Shown here: piece after piece, positions 1-12,400 of the stretch | How positions within the stretch are numbered: the first letter of the stretch is position 1 | How the letters are laid out: each line of letters starts with the position of its first letter | Assembly: GCF_008831285.2 (NCBI RefSeq) | Contig: NC_045141.1 | Location: 25,781,315-25,845,314, forward strand | Length of the DNA: 64,000 nucleotides | DNA from: Nymphaea colorata | Lineage: Eukaryota; Streptophyta; Magnoliopsida; Nymphaeales; Nymphaeaceae | Direction of reading: 5' to 3' | The notes under the pieces: model-generated | Told to the model about the DNA's origin: nothing | Databases searched by the model: none | Seen by the model: the letters and a program-made list of their open reading frames with translations, nothing else | Position numbers and translations under genes: made by a program

Positions 1-984
1 TTTTACTTCTTAGAGAAAGAGAGAAAATCGGCTAGGGAAAGTGTTTTAAGTTATTGATCCACGAATCTGTGGGTCGTTGCAGTTGAAGTTCAAGTTGTGT
101 TTGGGCATGACTGTTATTTGTTCTCTTTTTCATAAGCTAAAATTGGGGAATAAGTTTGCTTTACTTCCGAGACTCGTGGGTATAAGGTAGTTGTGTTATG
201 ATTTTTTTCCTTTTCTCCACACCATCTGATTGAGTTTATTTCTCTTACGATGTATGCAGAATATGTTTGTTTCAACTTTCAAGTGGTAATGAAGACAAGT
301 TTGGAAGTTATGTCCTTAAGCAGCAACCATTATGACAACGGTTATGAGGTAGGTAGTTTACAGTTAACAAAGTATACAGACGTAGAGCTTGATAGCTTCC
401 TTCCACGAAAAAATATGATATTAAATGCCACATGCTTGCTCATTTCAGCAACACTGCAAATGGAGTTGAACGATTTCTCTCTCCCTCTCTCATATATCAA
501 ATTTTCATAAATATTTTTGAAGCAAAACATGATTCAAGTACTCATTCATAGAAAAGGAATCATATGATGAATGTAGTTCCACATTAGTGTACAAAATTTT
601 CATAAATTGCAGGCAGATTTCAGTCACTCATACACCAAAAATGCTTAAACTGATGTTTTTACAAAACATTTTCAACAGTTTTATTTTTTTTTCTTCACAT
701 GATCGGGGTTGGAGGATCCAACACCACAATCGCCCAATGATGATACATGCGTATATATTTTAAGATATGGAAGGTCAATGGTTCAAAATTTCCATGACCA
801 CATAAACCTCAAAACATCAATTTTTTATGTAAAATAACATGATCCTATAGATTGTGCATAGCAAACGTGGCCTACATTTTGTATGTATGTCTATTTGTTT
901 GTATTACCAAATTTACTTTTCTTTTTCTTTGCTGCTTTGTCAATTCAGGTGAAATCCTCTGCTTTAACATACTCCAACAAAATC
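1..984. other. gene-free left flank
   Basis: AT-rich sequence without a recognisable coding exon, RNA gene or clear transposon end. The only open frames are short (under 90 codons) and resemble no family I know. An exon-like stretch near 255-350 is bordered by AG and GT dinucleotides, but its translation is unfamiliar and I do not call it. Confidence 0.5.
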
Positions 985-1608
985 ATTTTTTGATGCCTTT
1001 TGTTTTTTTTAGTTTGCCAACATCCTCTGTACGGCATAAAGCTTGCATTTGATGCTAAAACGAAGCATGTATTCATTAACTTGGCTTGCCAAATGAAACA
1101 TGAATTCCTTGTCTTCGTGTAATCTGGGCCACTACTGTGGTCTCTCTAGTTCTGATTTGCTTTTTCTCGGCCATGGGTACTTGCTAATTTTTATTTTATT
1201 GTTCCAGAATGCCATATTTTAGGGTGTATGGAATGGACAAGGCACTGATCACCAAATAAAGGGGTTGCTTTGTAAGTTTGGCATGCTTTGCTTACATTTA
1301 AATGTCAGTTCCATTATATAGATTCACAGAAACCTCAACACTATTGCTGAATTTAAATCATTTCCATGAAATGCCCTTAAAAGGTGTTTTGTCTGCTAGC
1401 TTCCCATTGATATTCGTTCATCAATGATACTATTTGTCTGTTATCTTGTTTTATTGATTTTATATTTGCTGATGGAATGCTGATGCTAGTTTTGCCATGC
1501 TCTCTACAAGAAGAGATTTTAGGTGTTTAATGTTATTGGTTTTATGACTACCATGATAATTGTATGACATTTTAATATACTTTTCTGCACTTTAGTTAAG
1601 GTAGTGTT
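985..1608. repeat. left copy of a ~0.62 kb duplicated segment
   Basis: This stretch matches 22,352-22,980 in the same orientation over nearly its whole length, with scattered substitutions and small indels. Shared landmarks include GATGCTAAAACGAAGCATG, CCAAATGAAACATGAATTCC and AGAATGCCATAT. No protein is evident in either copy. The left copy stops matching at about 1,608, just before the palindromic and polypyrimidine sequence. The two copies lie on opposite sides of the satellite array. Confidence 0.85.
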
Positions 1609-1840
1609 TGATGGCCAGAAATATGTTTCTGGAAACAAGTTTCCAGAAATATATTTCTGGAATTGGTTTTTGAGAAATAAAATTCTACATTTCCAAAACT
1701 ATGTTGTGTTTGTTATTGGTTTTTGAGAAATAAAATTCTACATTTCCAAAACTATGTTGTGTTTGTTAATTTGGAATTATTTTTTTGGAAATAAATTTCT
1801 GCGTTTGATGACAAGAGAAGAAGAATCGGTGGAAATGGGA
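1609..1840. repeat. palindrome cluster plus 53 bp tandem duplication
   Basis: Positions 1,615-1,660 contain overlapping palindromes. The 18 bp CCAGAAATATATTTCTGG at 1,643-1,660 is perfect. TTCTGGAAAC and GTTTCCAGAA form a perfect inverted repeat across a 2 bp spacer. A 53 bp unit beginning ATTGGTTTTTGAG follows, twice in tandem (1,662-1,714 and 1,715-1,767). The phrase GTGTTTGATGGCC at the left is typical of plant MITE ends, and its reverse complement occurs near 24,890-24,905. The element type is not settled. Confidence 0.6.
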
Positions 1841-2711
1841 AAGCGCCGCCTTCCCTTCGTCCGCCTCCTTCCCTCTCCCCCGCCTCCTTCCCTTTCTTCC
1901 TCCTCCCTCCTTCCTCCTCCCTCCTTCCCTTCTTCCGCCTTCCTTTCTTCCGCCTCCACCTCCTTCCCTTCTTCCGCCTTCCTTTCTTCCGCCTCCACCT
2001 CATTCCCTTCTTCTGCCTCCGCCTTCTTCACTCCTCCCTCCTTCCACGATCCTTCCTTCCCCTTTCCACCTCCCTCCTTCCCCTTTCTCCTTCCTCCTTT
2101 CCCGTTCCTCCTTCCCCTTTCTCCGTCCCCCTTTCTCCTTCCTCCTTCCCCTTTCCTCCTTCCTCCTTCCTCCTTCCCCGTTCCTCCTCCCCTCTTCCTC
2201 GTCCCTCCTTCCCCGTTCCTCCTCCCCTCTTCCTCGTCCCTCCTTCCCCTTTCCTCCTCCCCTCTTCCTCCTTCCCCTTTCCTCCTCCCTTCTTCCGCCT
2301 CCGCCTCCGCCTCCTTCAATCCTCCCTCCTTCCACGATCCTTCCTTCCCCTTTCCTCCTCCCTTCTTCCGCCTCCGCCTCCTTCAATCCTCCCTCCTTCC
2401 ACGATCCTTCCTTCCCCTTTCCTCCTCCCTCCTTCCTCCTTCCCCGTTCCTCCTTCCCCCTTCCTCCTTCCCCTTTCCTCCTTCCTCCTTCCCCGTTCCT
2501 CCTCCTCCTCTTCCTCCTCCCTCCTTCCCCTTTCCTCCTCCCCTCTTCCTCCTCCCTCCTTCCCTTCTTCCTCCTTCCTTTCTTCCGCCTCCACCTCCTT
2601 CCCTTCTTCCCTCCTTCCCCTTTCCTCCTCCCTTCTTCCTCTTCCCTTCTTCCGCCTCCGCCTCCGCCTCCTTCACTCCTCCCTCCTTCCACGATCCTTC
2701 CTTCCCCTTTA
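1841..2711. repeat. polypyrimidine (CCT/TTCC) low-complexity tract
   Basis: About 870 bp of almost pure C/T on the + strand, built from TCC, TTCC and CCTCC with occasional CCGCC. A non-pyrimidine island, TCCACGATCC, recurs at about 2,043, 2,331, 2,399 and 2,689. The alternating spacing (288, 68, 290) suggests a ~357 bp internal duplication. Long open frames on both strands (up to 356 codons) are Ser/Pro/Phe or Arg/Glu/Gly repeats forced by composition, and I do not consider them genes. Confidence 0.9.
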
Positions 2712-2790
2712 TTTATTTATTATATTTGTACATGTATATGTGTGTGTGTGTTTTTGTGTGTATATATACATTTATTTATTTAGACCTCTT
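2712..2790. repeat. ATTT/TG-rich stretch bordering the satellite
   Basis: ATTTATTT blocks flank a TG repeat and a TATATATACA tail, and the satellite begins directly afterwards. A similar composite (ATTTATTT, TATG, a TG run, then TATACATTTATT) lies at 23,437-23,500, downstream of the right-hand copy of the 0.62 kb duplication. This suggests related flanks. Confidence 0.6.
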
Positions 2791-4210
2791 GTCTAAACTG
2801 GATCAGGTTAGAACTTTGACCTAAATTCTAGATTCCAAAACCTAATCCAACATCTAAACTGGATCATGTTAGACCCTTGATCCCAGCCTTAGCCTTGAAC
2901 CCAATTCTAAATTTGACATGATAAGATTAAGTATCCCAAACCCAATCCAATTTCCAAACTGAATTAGAGTATACTTTTGTTGCAAACCACTTATTCTACA
3001 TCCAAATGCAACATCTAAACCATATCAGCTTAGGCCTCTGGTCTAAATTCTTGGTTCAACCTTATCCAACATTTGAACTGGATTAGGTCAAAGCCTTGAT
3101 CCAAGTCTCTTAGCCTTGAACCCAAATTTATATTCGACATGATCAGATTGGGTGTCCTAAACCCAATCCAATTTTCAAACCGAATCACAGTAAAGTTTTG
3201 ATGCAAACCCCTTATTCAATATTCGAATGCAACATCTAAATTGGATCAGATTAAACATCTGATCTAAATTTTAGCTTAAAAAACCTAATCCGACATCAAA
3301 ATCGGATCTGGTCAGTCCCTTGATCCATGTCCTTAGCCTTGAACCCAAATCTGAATTCGACATGACAAGATTAAGTATCCTAAACCCAATCCAATTTTCA
3401 AACTGAACATGAGTATACTGTTGAATTAAACCTCTATTCAACATGCATATGCAACATCCAAACATGATCAAATTAGACCACTTATTTATATTTAAATTTT
3501 AAATTGACAAACCCAATCCAACATGTAAAACGGATCAGGTCAGTCCCTTCCTTGGCCTTGAACCCAAATCTAAATTAGACATGATAAGATTAAGTATACT
3601 TTTAGTGCAAACCCCCTTTTCAACATCTAGATGTAACATCTAAACTAGATCAAATTAGACCTTTTGTCAAAATTCTAGATTGAAAACCCTAATCCAACAT
3701 CCAAACCAAAACATGTCAGACCCTCGATCCAAGTCCTTAGCATTGAACCCAAACCTAAATTCGACATGATAATGTTAGATTTCCTAAAACCAATTCAATT
3801 TCCAAATCCTTTATTCAACATCTAGATGCAACATTTAAATCAGATCAGATTAGACCTCTGATCTGAATTTCATATTTAAAACATAATCCAACAATCAAAC
3901 TGGATCAGGTCAGACCCTTGATCCAAGTCCTCACCCTTGAATGCAAATCAAAATTCAACATGCTAAGAATAAGTGTCCTAAACCCAATCTACAAATCGAA
4001 TCATAGTAAACTTTCGATGTGGACCACTTGTTCACCATCCAGATGCAACATCTAAACCGGATCAGATTAGACCTTTGATCTAAACTCTAGATTCCAAAAC
4101 ATAATCCAACATCCAAGTCGCATTAGGTCAGACACTTGATCTAAGTCCTTACCCTTGAACGCAATAAAAAATCGACATGATAATCTTAATTGTCCTAAAC
4201 CCAATTCAAT
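2791..4210. repeat. degenerate ~220 bp monomer edge of the array
   Basis: The left edge consists of strongly diverged full-length monomers about 220 bp apart (the GACATGAT landmark recurs near 2,916 and 3,136). The A/B dimer alternation is not obvious here. Landmarks such as GATCAGATTAGACC and CCTTGATCCAAGTCC are recognisable but mutated. This fits an old, no longer homogenised array margin that preserves the monomeric state before the dimer arose. Confidence 0.75.
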
Positions 4211-7200
4211 TTCCAAACCGAATCAGAGTAGACTTTTGATGCTACCCTTTATTCAACATCTTGATGCAACAATTAAACCGGATCAGATTAGACCTCTGAT
4301 CTAAATTTTAGATTCAAAACATAATCCAACAACAAAACCGGATCAAGTCAGACTATTGATCCAAGTTCTTGGCATTCAACCCAAATCTAAATTCGACATG
4401 ATAGGATTAAATATTCTAAACTCTGTCCATTTTCCAAACCGAATGAGAGTATACTTTTGATGCAAACCCTTTACTCAACATCTGAACAGGATCAGATTAG
4501 ACCTATGATCTATATCTTAAATTCGACATGATAATATTAAGTGTCCTAAACCCAATTCAATTTCCAAACAGAGTCAGAGTAGACTTTTGGTGCTACCCTT
4601 TATTCATCATCTTGATGCAACAATTAAACCGGATCAGATTATACCTCTGATCTAAATTTTAGATTCAAAAACCTAATCCAACATCTAAACCGGATCAAGT
4701 GAGACCATTGATCTAAGAGTCCTTATCCTTCAACCCCAATCTAAATTCGACATGATAGGATTAAGTATTCTAAACTCAGTCTATTTTCCAAACCGAATGA
4801 GAGTATATTTTTGATGCAAACCCCTTACTCAACTTCTAATTGCAACATCTTAACTGGGTCAGATTAGACCTCTGATCTATATTCTAAATTCGACATGATA
4901 ATATTGAGTGTCCTAATCCCAATTCAATTTCCAAACAGAATCAGAGTCGACTTTTGATGCTACCCTTTATTCAACATGTTGATGCAACATGTAAACCAGA
5001 TCAGATTAGACCTCTGATCTAAATTCTAGATTAAAAAACCTAATCCAACATCTAAATCGGATCAAGTCAGACCCTTGATTCAAGTCCTTAGCCTTCAACC
5101 CAAATATAAATTCGACATGATAGGATTAAGTATTCTAAACTCAGTCCATTTTCCAAACCGAATGAGAATATACTTTTGATGCAAACCCTTTACTGAACAT
5201 CTAATTGCAACATCTTAACAGGATCAGATTAGACCTCTGATCTATATTTTAAATTCGACATGATAATATTGAGTGTCCTAATCCCAATTCAATTTCCAAA
5301 TGTTACCCTTTATTCAACATCTTGATTCTACAACTAAACCCGTTCAGATTAGTCATATGATATAAATTCTATATTCAAAAACCTAATCCAACATTCAACA
5401 TCTTGATTCTACAACTAAACCGGTTCAGATTAGTCATATGATATAAATTCTATATTCAAAAACCTAATCCAACATTTAAATCGGATCAAGTCAGACCCTT
5501 GATCCAAGTCCTTGGCCTTCAACCCAAATCTAAATTCGACATGATAGGATTAAATATGCTAAACTCTGTCCATTTTCCAAACAGAATGAGAGTATACTTT
5601 TGATGCAAACCCTTTACTCAACATCTAATTGCAACATCTGAACAGGATCAGATTAGACCTCTGGTCTATATTTTAAATTCGACGTGATAATCTTAAGTGT
5701 CCTAAACCCAATTCCATTTCCAAACCGAATCAGAGTAGACTTTTGATGCTACCCTTTATTCAACATCTTGATGCAACAATTAAACCGGATCAGATTAGAC
5801 CTCTGATCTAAATTTTAGATTCAAAAACATAATCCAACAACAAAACCGGATCAAGTCACACTATTGATCCAAGTTCTTGGCCTTCAACCCAAATCTAAAT
5901 TCGACATGATAGGATTAAATATTCTAAACTCTGTCCATTTTCCAAACCGAATGAGAGTATACTTTTGATGCAAACCCTTTACTCAACATCTGAACAGGAT
6001 CATATTAGACCTATGATCTATATCTTAAATTCGACATGATAATATTAAGTGTCCTAAACCCAATTCAATTTCCAAACAGAGTCAGAGTAGACTTTTGATG
6101 CTACCCTTTATTCATCATCTTGATGCAACGATTAAACCGGATCAGATTAGACCTCTGATCTAAATTTTAGATTCAAAAACCTAATCCAACATCTAAACCG
6201 GATCAAGTGAGACCATTGATCTAAGAGTCCTTATCCTTCAACCCAAATCTAAATTCGACATGATAGGATTAAGTATTCTAAACTCAGTCTATTTTCCAAA
6301 CTGAATGAGAGTATATTTTTGATGCAAACCCCTTACTCAACATCTAATTGCAACATCTTAACTGGGTCAGATTAGACCTCTGATCTATATTTTAAATTCG
6401 ACATGATAATATTGAGTGTCTTAATCCCAATTCAATTTCCAAACAGAATCAGAGTCGACTTTTGATGCTACCCTTTATTCAACATGTTGATGCAACATGT
6501 AAACCAGATCAGATTAGACCTCTGAACTAAATTCTAGATTAAAAAACCTAATCCAACATCTAAATCGGATCAAGTCAGACCCTTGATTCAAGTCCTTAGC
6601 CTTCAACCCAAATATAAATTCGACATGATAGGATTAAGTATTCTAAACTCAGTCCATTTTCCAAACCGAATGAGAATATACTTTTGATGCAAACCCTTTA
6701 CTGAACATCTAATTGCTACATCTGAACAGGATCAGATTAGACCTCTGATCTATATTTTAAATTCGACATGATAATATTGAGTGTCCTAATCCCAATTCAA
6801 CCTAATCCCAATTCAATTTCCAAACAGAATCAGAATAGACTTTTGATGTTACCCTTTATTCAACATCTTGATTCTACAACTAAACCGGTTCAGATTAGTC
6901 ATATGATATAAATTCTATATTCAAAAACCTAATCCAACATTTAAATCGGATCAAGTCAGACCCTTGATCCAAGTCCTTGGCCTTCAACCCAAATCTAAAT
7001 TCGACATGATAGGATTAAATATGCTAAACTCTGTCCATTTTACAAACAGAATGAGAGTATACTTTTGATGCAAACCCTTTACTCAACATCTAATTGCAAT
7101 ATCTGAACAAGATCAGATTAGACCTCTTGTCTATATTTTAAATTCGACATGATAATCTTAAGTGTCCTAAACCCAATTCCATTTCCAAACAGAATCAGAG
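4211..7200. repeat. two copies of a ~1.5 kb higher-order repeat
   Basis: Variant landmarks recur 1,508 bp apart: ATAATCCAACAACAAAACCG at 4,321 and 5,829, and ACTGGGTCAGATTAG at 4,853 and 6,361. Later landmarks are 1,465 bp apart (5,481 and 6,946), because copy 1 carries a local 81 bp duplication and other small indels. The unit equals about four 366 bp dimers. Borders are approximate. Confidence 0.75.
5312..5473. repeat. local 81 bp tandem duplication in the satellite
   Basis: The segment starting ATTCAACATCTTGATTC at 5,312 repeats at 5,393 with almost no change, including the variant GTCATATGATATAAATTC. The equivalent place in the neighbouring 1.5 kb copy (about 6,870) has a single copy. 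The duplication is therefore young. Confidence 0.85.
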
Positions 7201-9440
7201 TAGACTTTTGCTGCTACCCTTTATTCAACATCTTGATGCAACAATTAAACCGGATCAGATTAGACCTCTGATCTAAATTTTAGATTCAAAAACATAATCC
7301 AACAACTAAACCGGATCAAGTCAGACTATTGATCTATGTCCTTAGCCTTCAACCCAAATTTAAATTCGACCTGATAGGATTAAGTATTCTAAACTCAATC
7401 CATTTTCCAAACAGAATGAGTGTATACTTTTGATGCAAACCCCTTACTCAACATCTAATTGCAACTTTTGAACAGGATCAGATTAGACCTCTGATCTATA
7501 TCTTAAATTCGACATGATAATATTAAGTGTCCTAAACCCAATTCAATTTTCAAACCGAATCAGAGTAGACTTTTGATGCTACCCTTTATTCGACATCTTG
7601 ATGCAACAATTAAACCAGATCAGATTAGACCTCTGATTTAAATTTTAGATTCAAAAACCTAATCCAACAACTAAACCGGATCAAGTCTGACTATTGATCT
7701 AAGTCCTTAGCCTTCAACCCAAATCTAAATTCGACATGATAGGATTAAGTATTCTAAACTCAATCCATTTTCCAAACCGAATGAGTGTATACTTTTGATG
7801 CAAACCCCTTACTCAACATCTAATTGCAAATTTTGAACAGGATCATATTAAACCTCTAATCTATATCTTAAATTCGACATGATAATATTAAGTGTCCTAA
7901 ACACAATTCAATTTCCAAACAGAAGAATCCGAGTAGACTTTTGATGCTACCCTTTATTCAACATCTTGATGCAACAATTAAACCAGATCAGATTAGACCT
8001 CTGATCTAAATTTTAGATTCAAAAACCTAATCCAACATCTAAACTTGATCAAGTGAGACCATTGATCTAAGAGTCCTTAGCCTTCAACCCAAATCTAAAT
8101 TCGACATGATGGGATTAAGTATTCTAAACTCAGTCCATTTTCCAAACCGAATGAGAGTATACTTTTCATGCAAACCCCTTACTCAACATGTAACTGCAAC
8201 ATCTGAACAACATCAGATTTGACCTCTGATCGATATTTTGAATTCAACATGATAATATTGAGTGTCCTAATCCCAATTCAATTTCCAAACAGAATCAGAG
8301 TCGACTTTTGATGCTACCCTTTATTAAACATCTTGACGCAACATGTAAACCAGATTAGATTAGACCTCTGATCTAAATTTTAGATTCAAAAACCTAATCC
8401 AACATCTAAACCGGATCAAGTCAGACCATTGATCTAAGAGTCCTTAGCCTTCAATCCAAATCTAAATTCGACATGATGGCATTAAGTATTCTAAACTCAG
8501 ACCATTTTCCAAACCGAATGAGTACTTTTGATGCAAACCCCTTACTCAACCTCTAATTGCAACATCTGAACAAGGTCAGATTAGACCTCTGATCTATATT
8601 TTAAATTCGACATGATAATATTGAGTGTCCTAATCCCAATTCAATTTCCAAACAGAATCAGAGTAGACTTTTGATGTTACCCTTTATTCAACATCTTGAT
8701 TCTACAACTAAACCGGTTCAGATTAGACATATGATATAAATTCTAAATTCAAAAACCTAATCCAACATTTAAACCGGATCAAGTCAGACCCTTGATCCAT
8801 GTCCTTGGCCTTCAACCCAAATCTAAATTCGACATGATAGGATTAAATATTCTAAACTCTGTCCATTTTCCAAACCGAATGACAGTATACTTTTGATGCA
8901 AACCCTTTACTCAACATCTAATTGCAACATCTGAACAACATCATATTAGACCTCTGATCTATATCTTAAATTCGACTTGATAATATTAAGTGTCCTAATC
9001 CCAATTCAATTTCCAAACAGAATCAGAGTAGACTTTTGATGTTACCCTTTATTCAACATCTTGATTCTACAACTAAACCGGTTCAGATTAGTCATATGAT
9101 ATAAATTCTATATTCAAAAACCTAATCCAACATTTAAATCGGATCAAGTCAGACCCTTGATCCAAGTCCTTGGCCTTCAACCCAAATCTAAATTCGACAT
9201 GATAGGATTAAATATGCTAAACTCTGTCCATTTTCAAAACAGAATGAGTGTATACTTTTGATGCAAACCCTTTACTCAACATCTAATTGCAACATCCGAA
9301 CGGGATCAGATTAGACCTCTGGTCTATATTTTAAATTCGACATGATAATCTTAAGTGTCCTAAACCCAATTCCATTTCCAAACCGAATCAGAGTAGACTT
9401 TTGATGCTACCCTTTATTCAACATCTTGATGCAACAATTA

Positions 9441-12400
9441 ACCGGATCAGATTATTCCTCTGATCTAAATTTTAGATTCAAAACCCTAATCCAACATCTA
9501 AACCGGATCAAGTGAGACCATTGATCTAAGAGTCCTTAGCCTTCAACCCAAACCTAAATTCGACATGATAGGATTAAGTATTCTAAACTCAGTCCATTTT
9601 CCAAACCGAATGAGAGTATACTTTTCATGCAAACCCCTTACTCAACATCTAATTGCAACATCTGAACAGGATCAGATTAGACCTCTGATCTATATTTTAA
9701 ATTCGACATGATAATATTGAGTGTCCTAATCCCAATTCAATTTCCAAAAAGAATCAGAGTCGACTTTTGATGCTACCCTTTATTCAACATGTTGATGCAA
9801 CATGTAAACCAGATCAAATTAGACCTCTGATCTAAATTCTAGATTAAAAAACCTGATCCAACGATCAAGTCAGACCCTTGATCCAAGTCCTTAGCCTTCA
9901 ACCCAAATATAAATTCGACATGATAAGACTAAGTATTCTAAACTCAGTCCATTTTCCAAACCGAATGAGAATATACTTTTGATGGAAACCCTTTACTCAA
10001 CATCTAATTGCAACATCTGAACGGGTTCAGATTAGACCTCTGATCTATATCTTAAATTGGACTTGATAATATTAAGTGTCCTAAACCCCATTCAATTTCC
10101 AAACAGAGTCAGAGTATACTTTTGATGCTACGCTTTATTCATCATCTTGATGCAACAATTAAACTGGATCAGATTAGACCTCTGATCTAAATTTTAGATT
10201 CAAAAACCTAATCCAACATCTAAACCGGATCAAGTCAGACCATTGATCTAAGAGTCCTTATCCTTCAACCCAAACCTAAATTCGACATGATAGGATTAAG
10301 TATTCTAAACTCAGTCCATTTTCCAAACTGAATGAGAGTATACTTTTCATGCAAACCCCTTACTCAACATCTAATTGCAACATCTGAACAGGGTCAGATT
10401 AGACCTCTGATCTATATTTTAAATTCGACATGATAATATTGAGTGTCCTAATCCCAATTCAATTTCCAAACAGAATCATAGTCGACTTTTGATGCTACCC
10501 TTTATTCAACATGTTGATGCAACATGTAAACCAGATCAGATTAGACCTCTGATCTAAATTCTAGATTAAAAAACCTAATCCAACATCTAAATCGGATCAA
10601 GTCAGACCCTTGATCCAAGTCCTTAGCCTTCAACCCAAATATAAATTCGACATGATAAGACTAAGTATTCTAAACTCAGTCCATTTTCCAAACCGAATGA
10701 GAATATACTTTTGATGCAAACCCTTTACTCAACATCTAATTGCAACATCTGAACAGGATCAGATTAGACCTCTGATCTTTATTTTAAATTCGACATGATA
10801 ATATTGAGTGCCCTAATCCCAATTCAATTTCCAAACAGAATCAGAGTAGACTTTTGATGTTACCCTTTATTCAACATCTTGATTCTACAACTAAACCAGT
10901 TCAGATTAGACATATGATATAAATTGAAAATTCAAAAACTTTATCCAACATTTAAACCGGATCAAGTCAGACCCCTGATCCATGTCCTTGGCCTTCAACC
11001 CAAATCTAAATTCGACATGATAGGATTAAATATTCTAAACTCTGTCCATTTTCCTAACCGAATGAGAGTATACTTTTGATGCAAACCCTTTACTCAACAT
11101 CTAAACATGATCAGATTAGACCTCTGATCTATATCTTAAATTCGACTTGATAATATTAAGTGTCCTAAACCCAATTCAATTTCCAAACAGAGTCAGAGTA
11201 GACTTTTGATGCTACCCTTTATTCAACATCTTGACGCAACAATTAAACCAGATCAGATTAGACCTCTGATCTAAATTTTAGATTCAAAAACCTAATCCAA
11301 CATCTAAACCGGATCAAGTCAGACCATTGATCTAAGAGTCCTTAGCCTTCAACCCAAATCTAAATTCGACATGATGGGATTAAGTATTCTTAACTCAGTC
11401 CATTTTCCAAAACCGAATGATAGTATCTTTTCATTCCAACCCCTTACTCAACACCTAATTGCAACATCTGAACAGGGTCAGATTAGACCTCTGATCTATA
11501 TTTTAAATTCGACATGATAATATTGAGTGTCCTAATCCCAATTCAATTTCCAAACAGAATCAGAGTCGACTTTTGATGCTACCCTTTATTCAACTTCTTG
11601 ATGCAACATGTAAACCGGATCAGATTAGACCTCTGATCTAAATTCTAATTTAAAAACCTAATCCAACATCTAAATCGGATCAACTCAGACCCTTGATTCA
11701 AGTCCATAGCCTTCAACCCAAATCTAAATTCGACATGATAGGATTAAGTATTCTAAACTCAGTCCATTTTCCAAACCGAATGAGAGTGTACTTTTCATGC
11801 CAACCCCTTAACATCTAATTGCAACATCTGAACATGATCAGATTAGACCTCTGATCTATATTTTAAATTCGACATGATAATATTGAGTGTCCTAATCCCA
11901 ATTCAATTTCCAAACAGAATCAGAGTCGTCTTTTGATGCTACCCTTTATTCAACATCTTGATGCAACAATTAACCGGATCAGATTATACCTCTGATCTAA
12001 ATTTTAAATTCAAAACCCTAATCCAACATCTAAACCGGATCAAGTGAGACCATTGATCTAAGAGTCCTTATCCTTCAACCCAAACCTAAATTCGACATGA
12101 TAGGATTAAGTATTCTAAACTCAGTTCATTTTCCAAACCGAATTAGAGTATACTTTTCATGCAAACCCCTTACTCAACATCTAATTGCAACATCTGAACA
12201 GGATCAGATTAGACCTTTGATCTATATTTTAAATTCGACATGATAATATTGAGTGTCCTAATCACAATTCAATTTCCAAACAGAATCAGAGTCGCCTTTT
12301 GATGCTACCCTTTATTCAACATGTTGATGCAACATGTAAACCAGATCAAATTAGACCTCTGATCTAAATTCTAGATTAAAAAACCTGATCCAACATCTAA

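Noticed and set aside
1754-2824. A 356-codon Ser/Pro/Phe-rich ORF, with long Arg/Glu/Gly ORFs on the opposite strand
   Set aside because: They lie over a polypyrimidine repeat; the residues follow from CCT/TTC repeats in any frame, and several overlapping frames are equally open.
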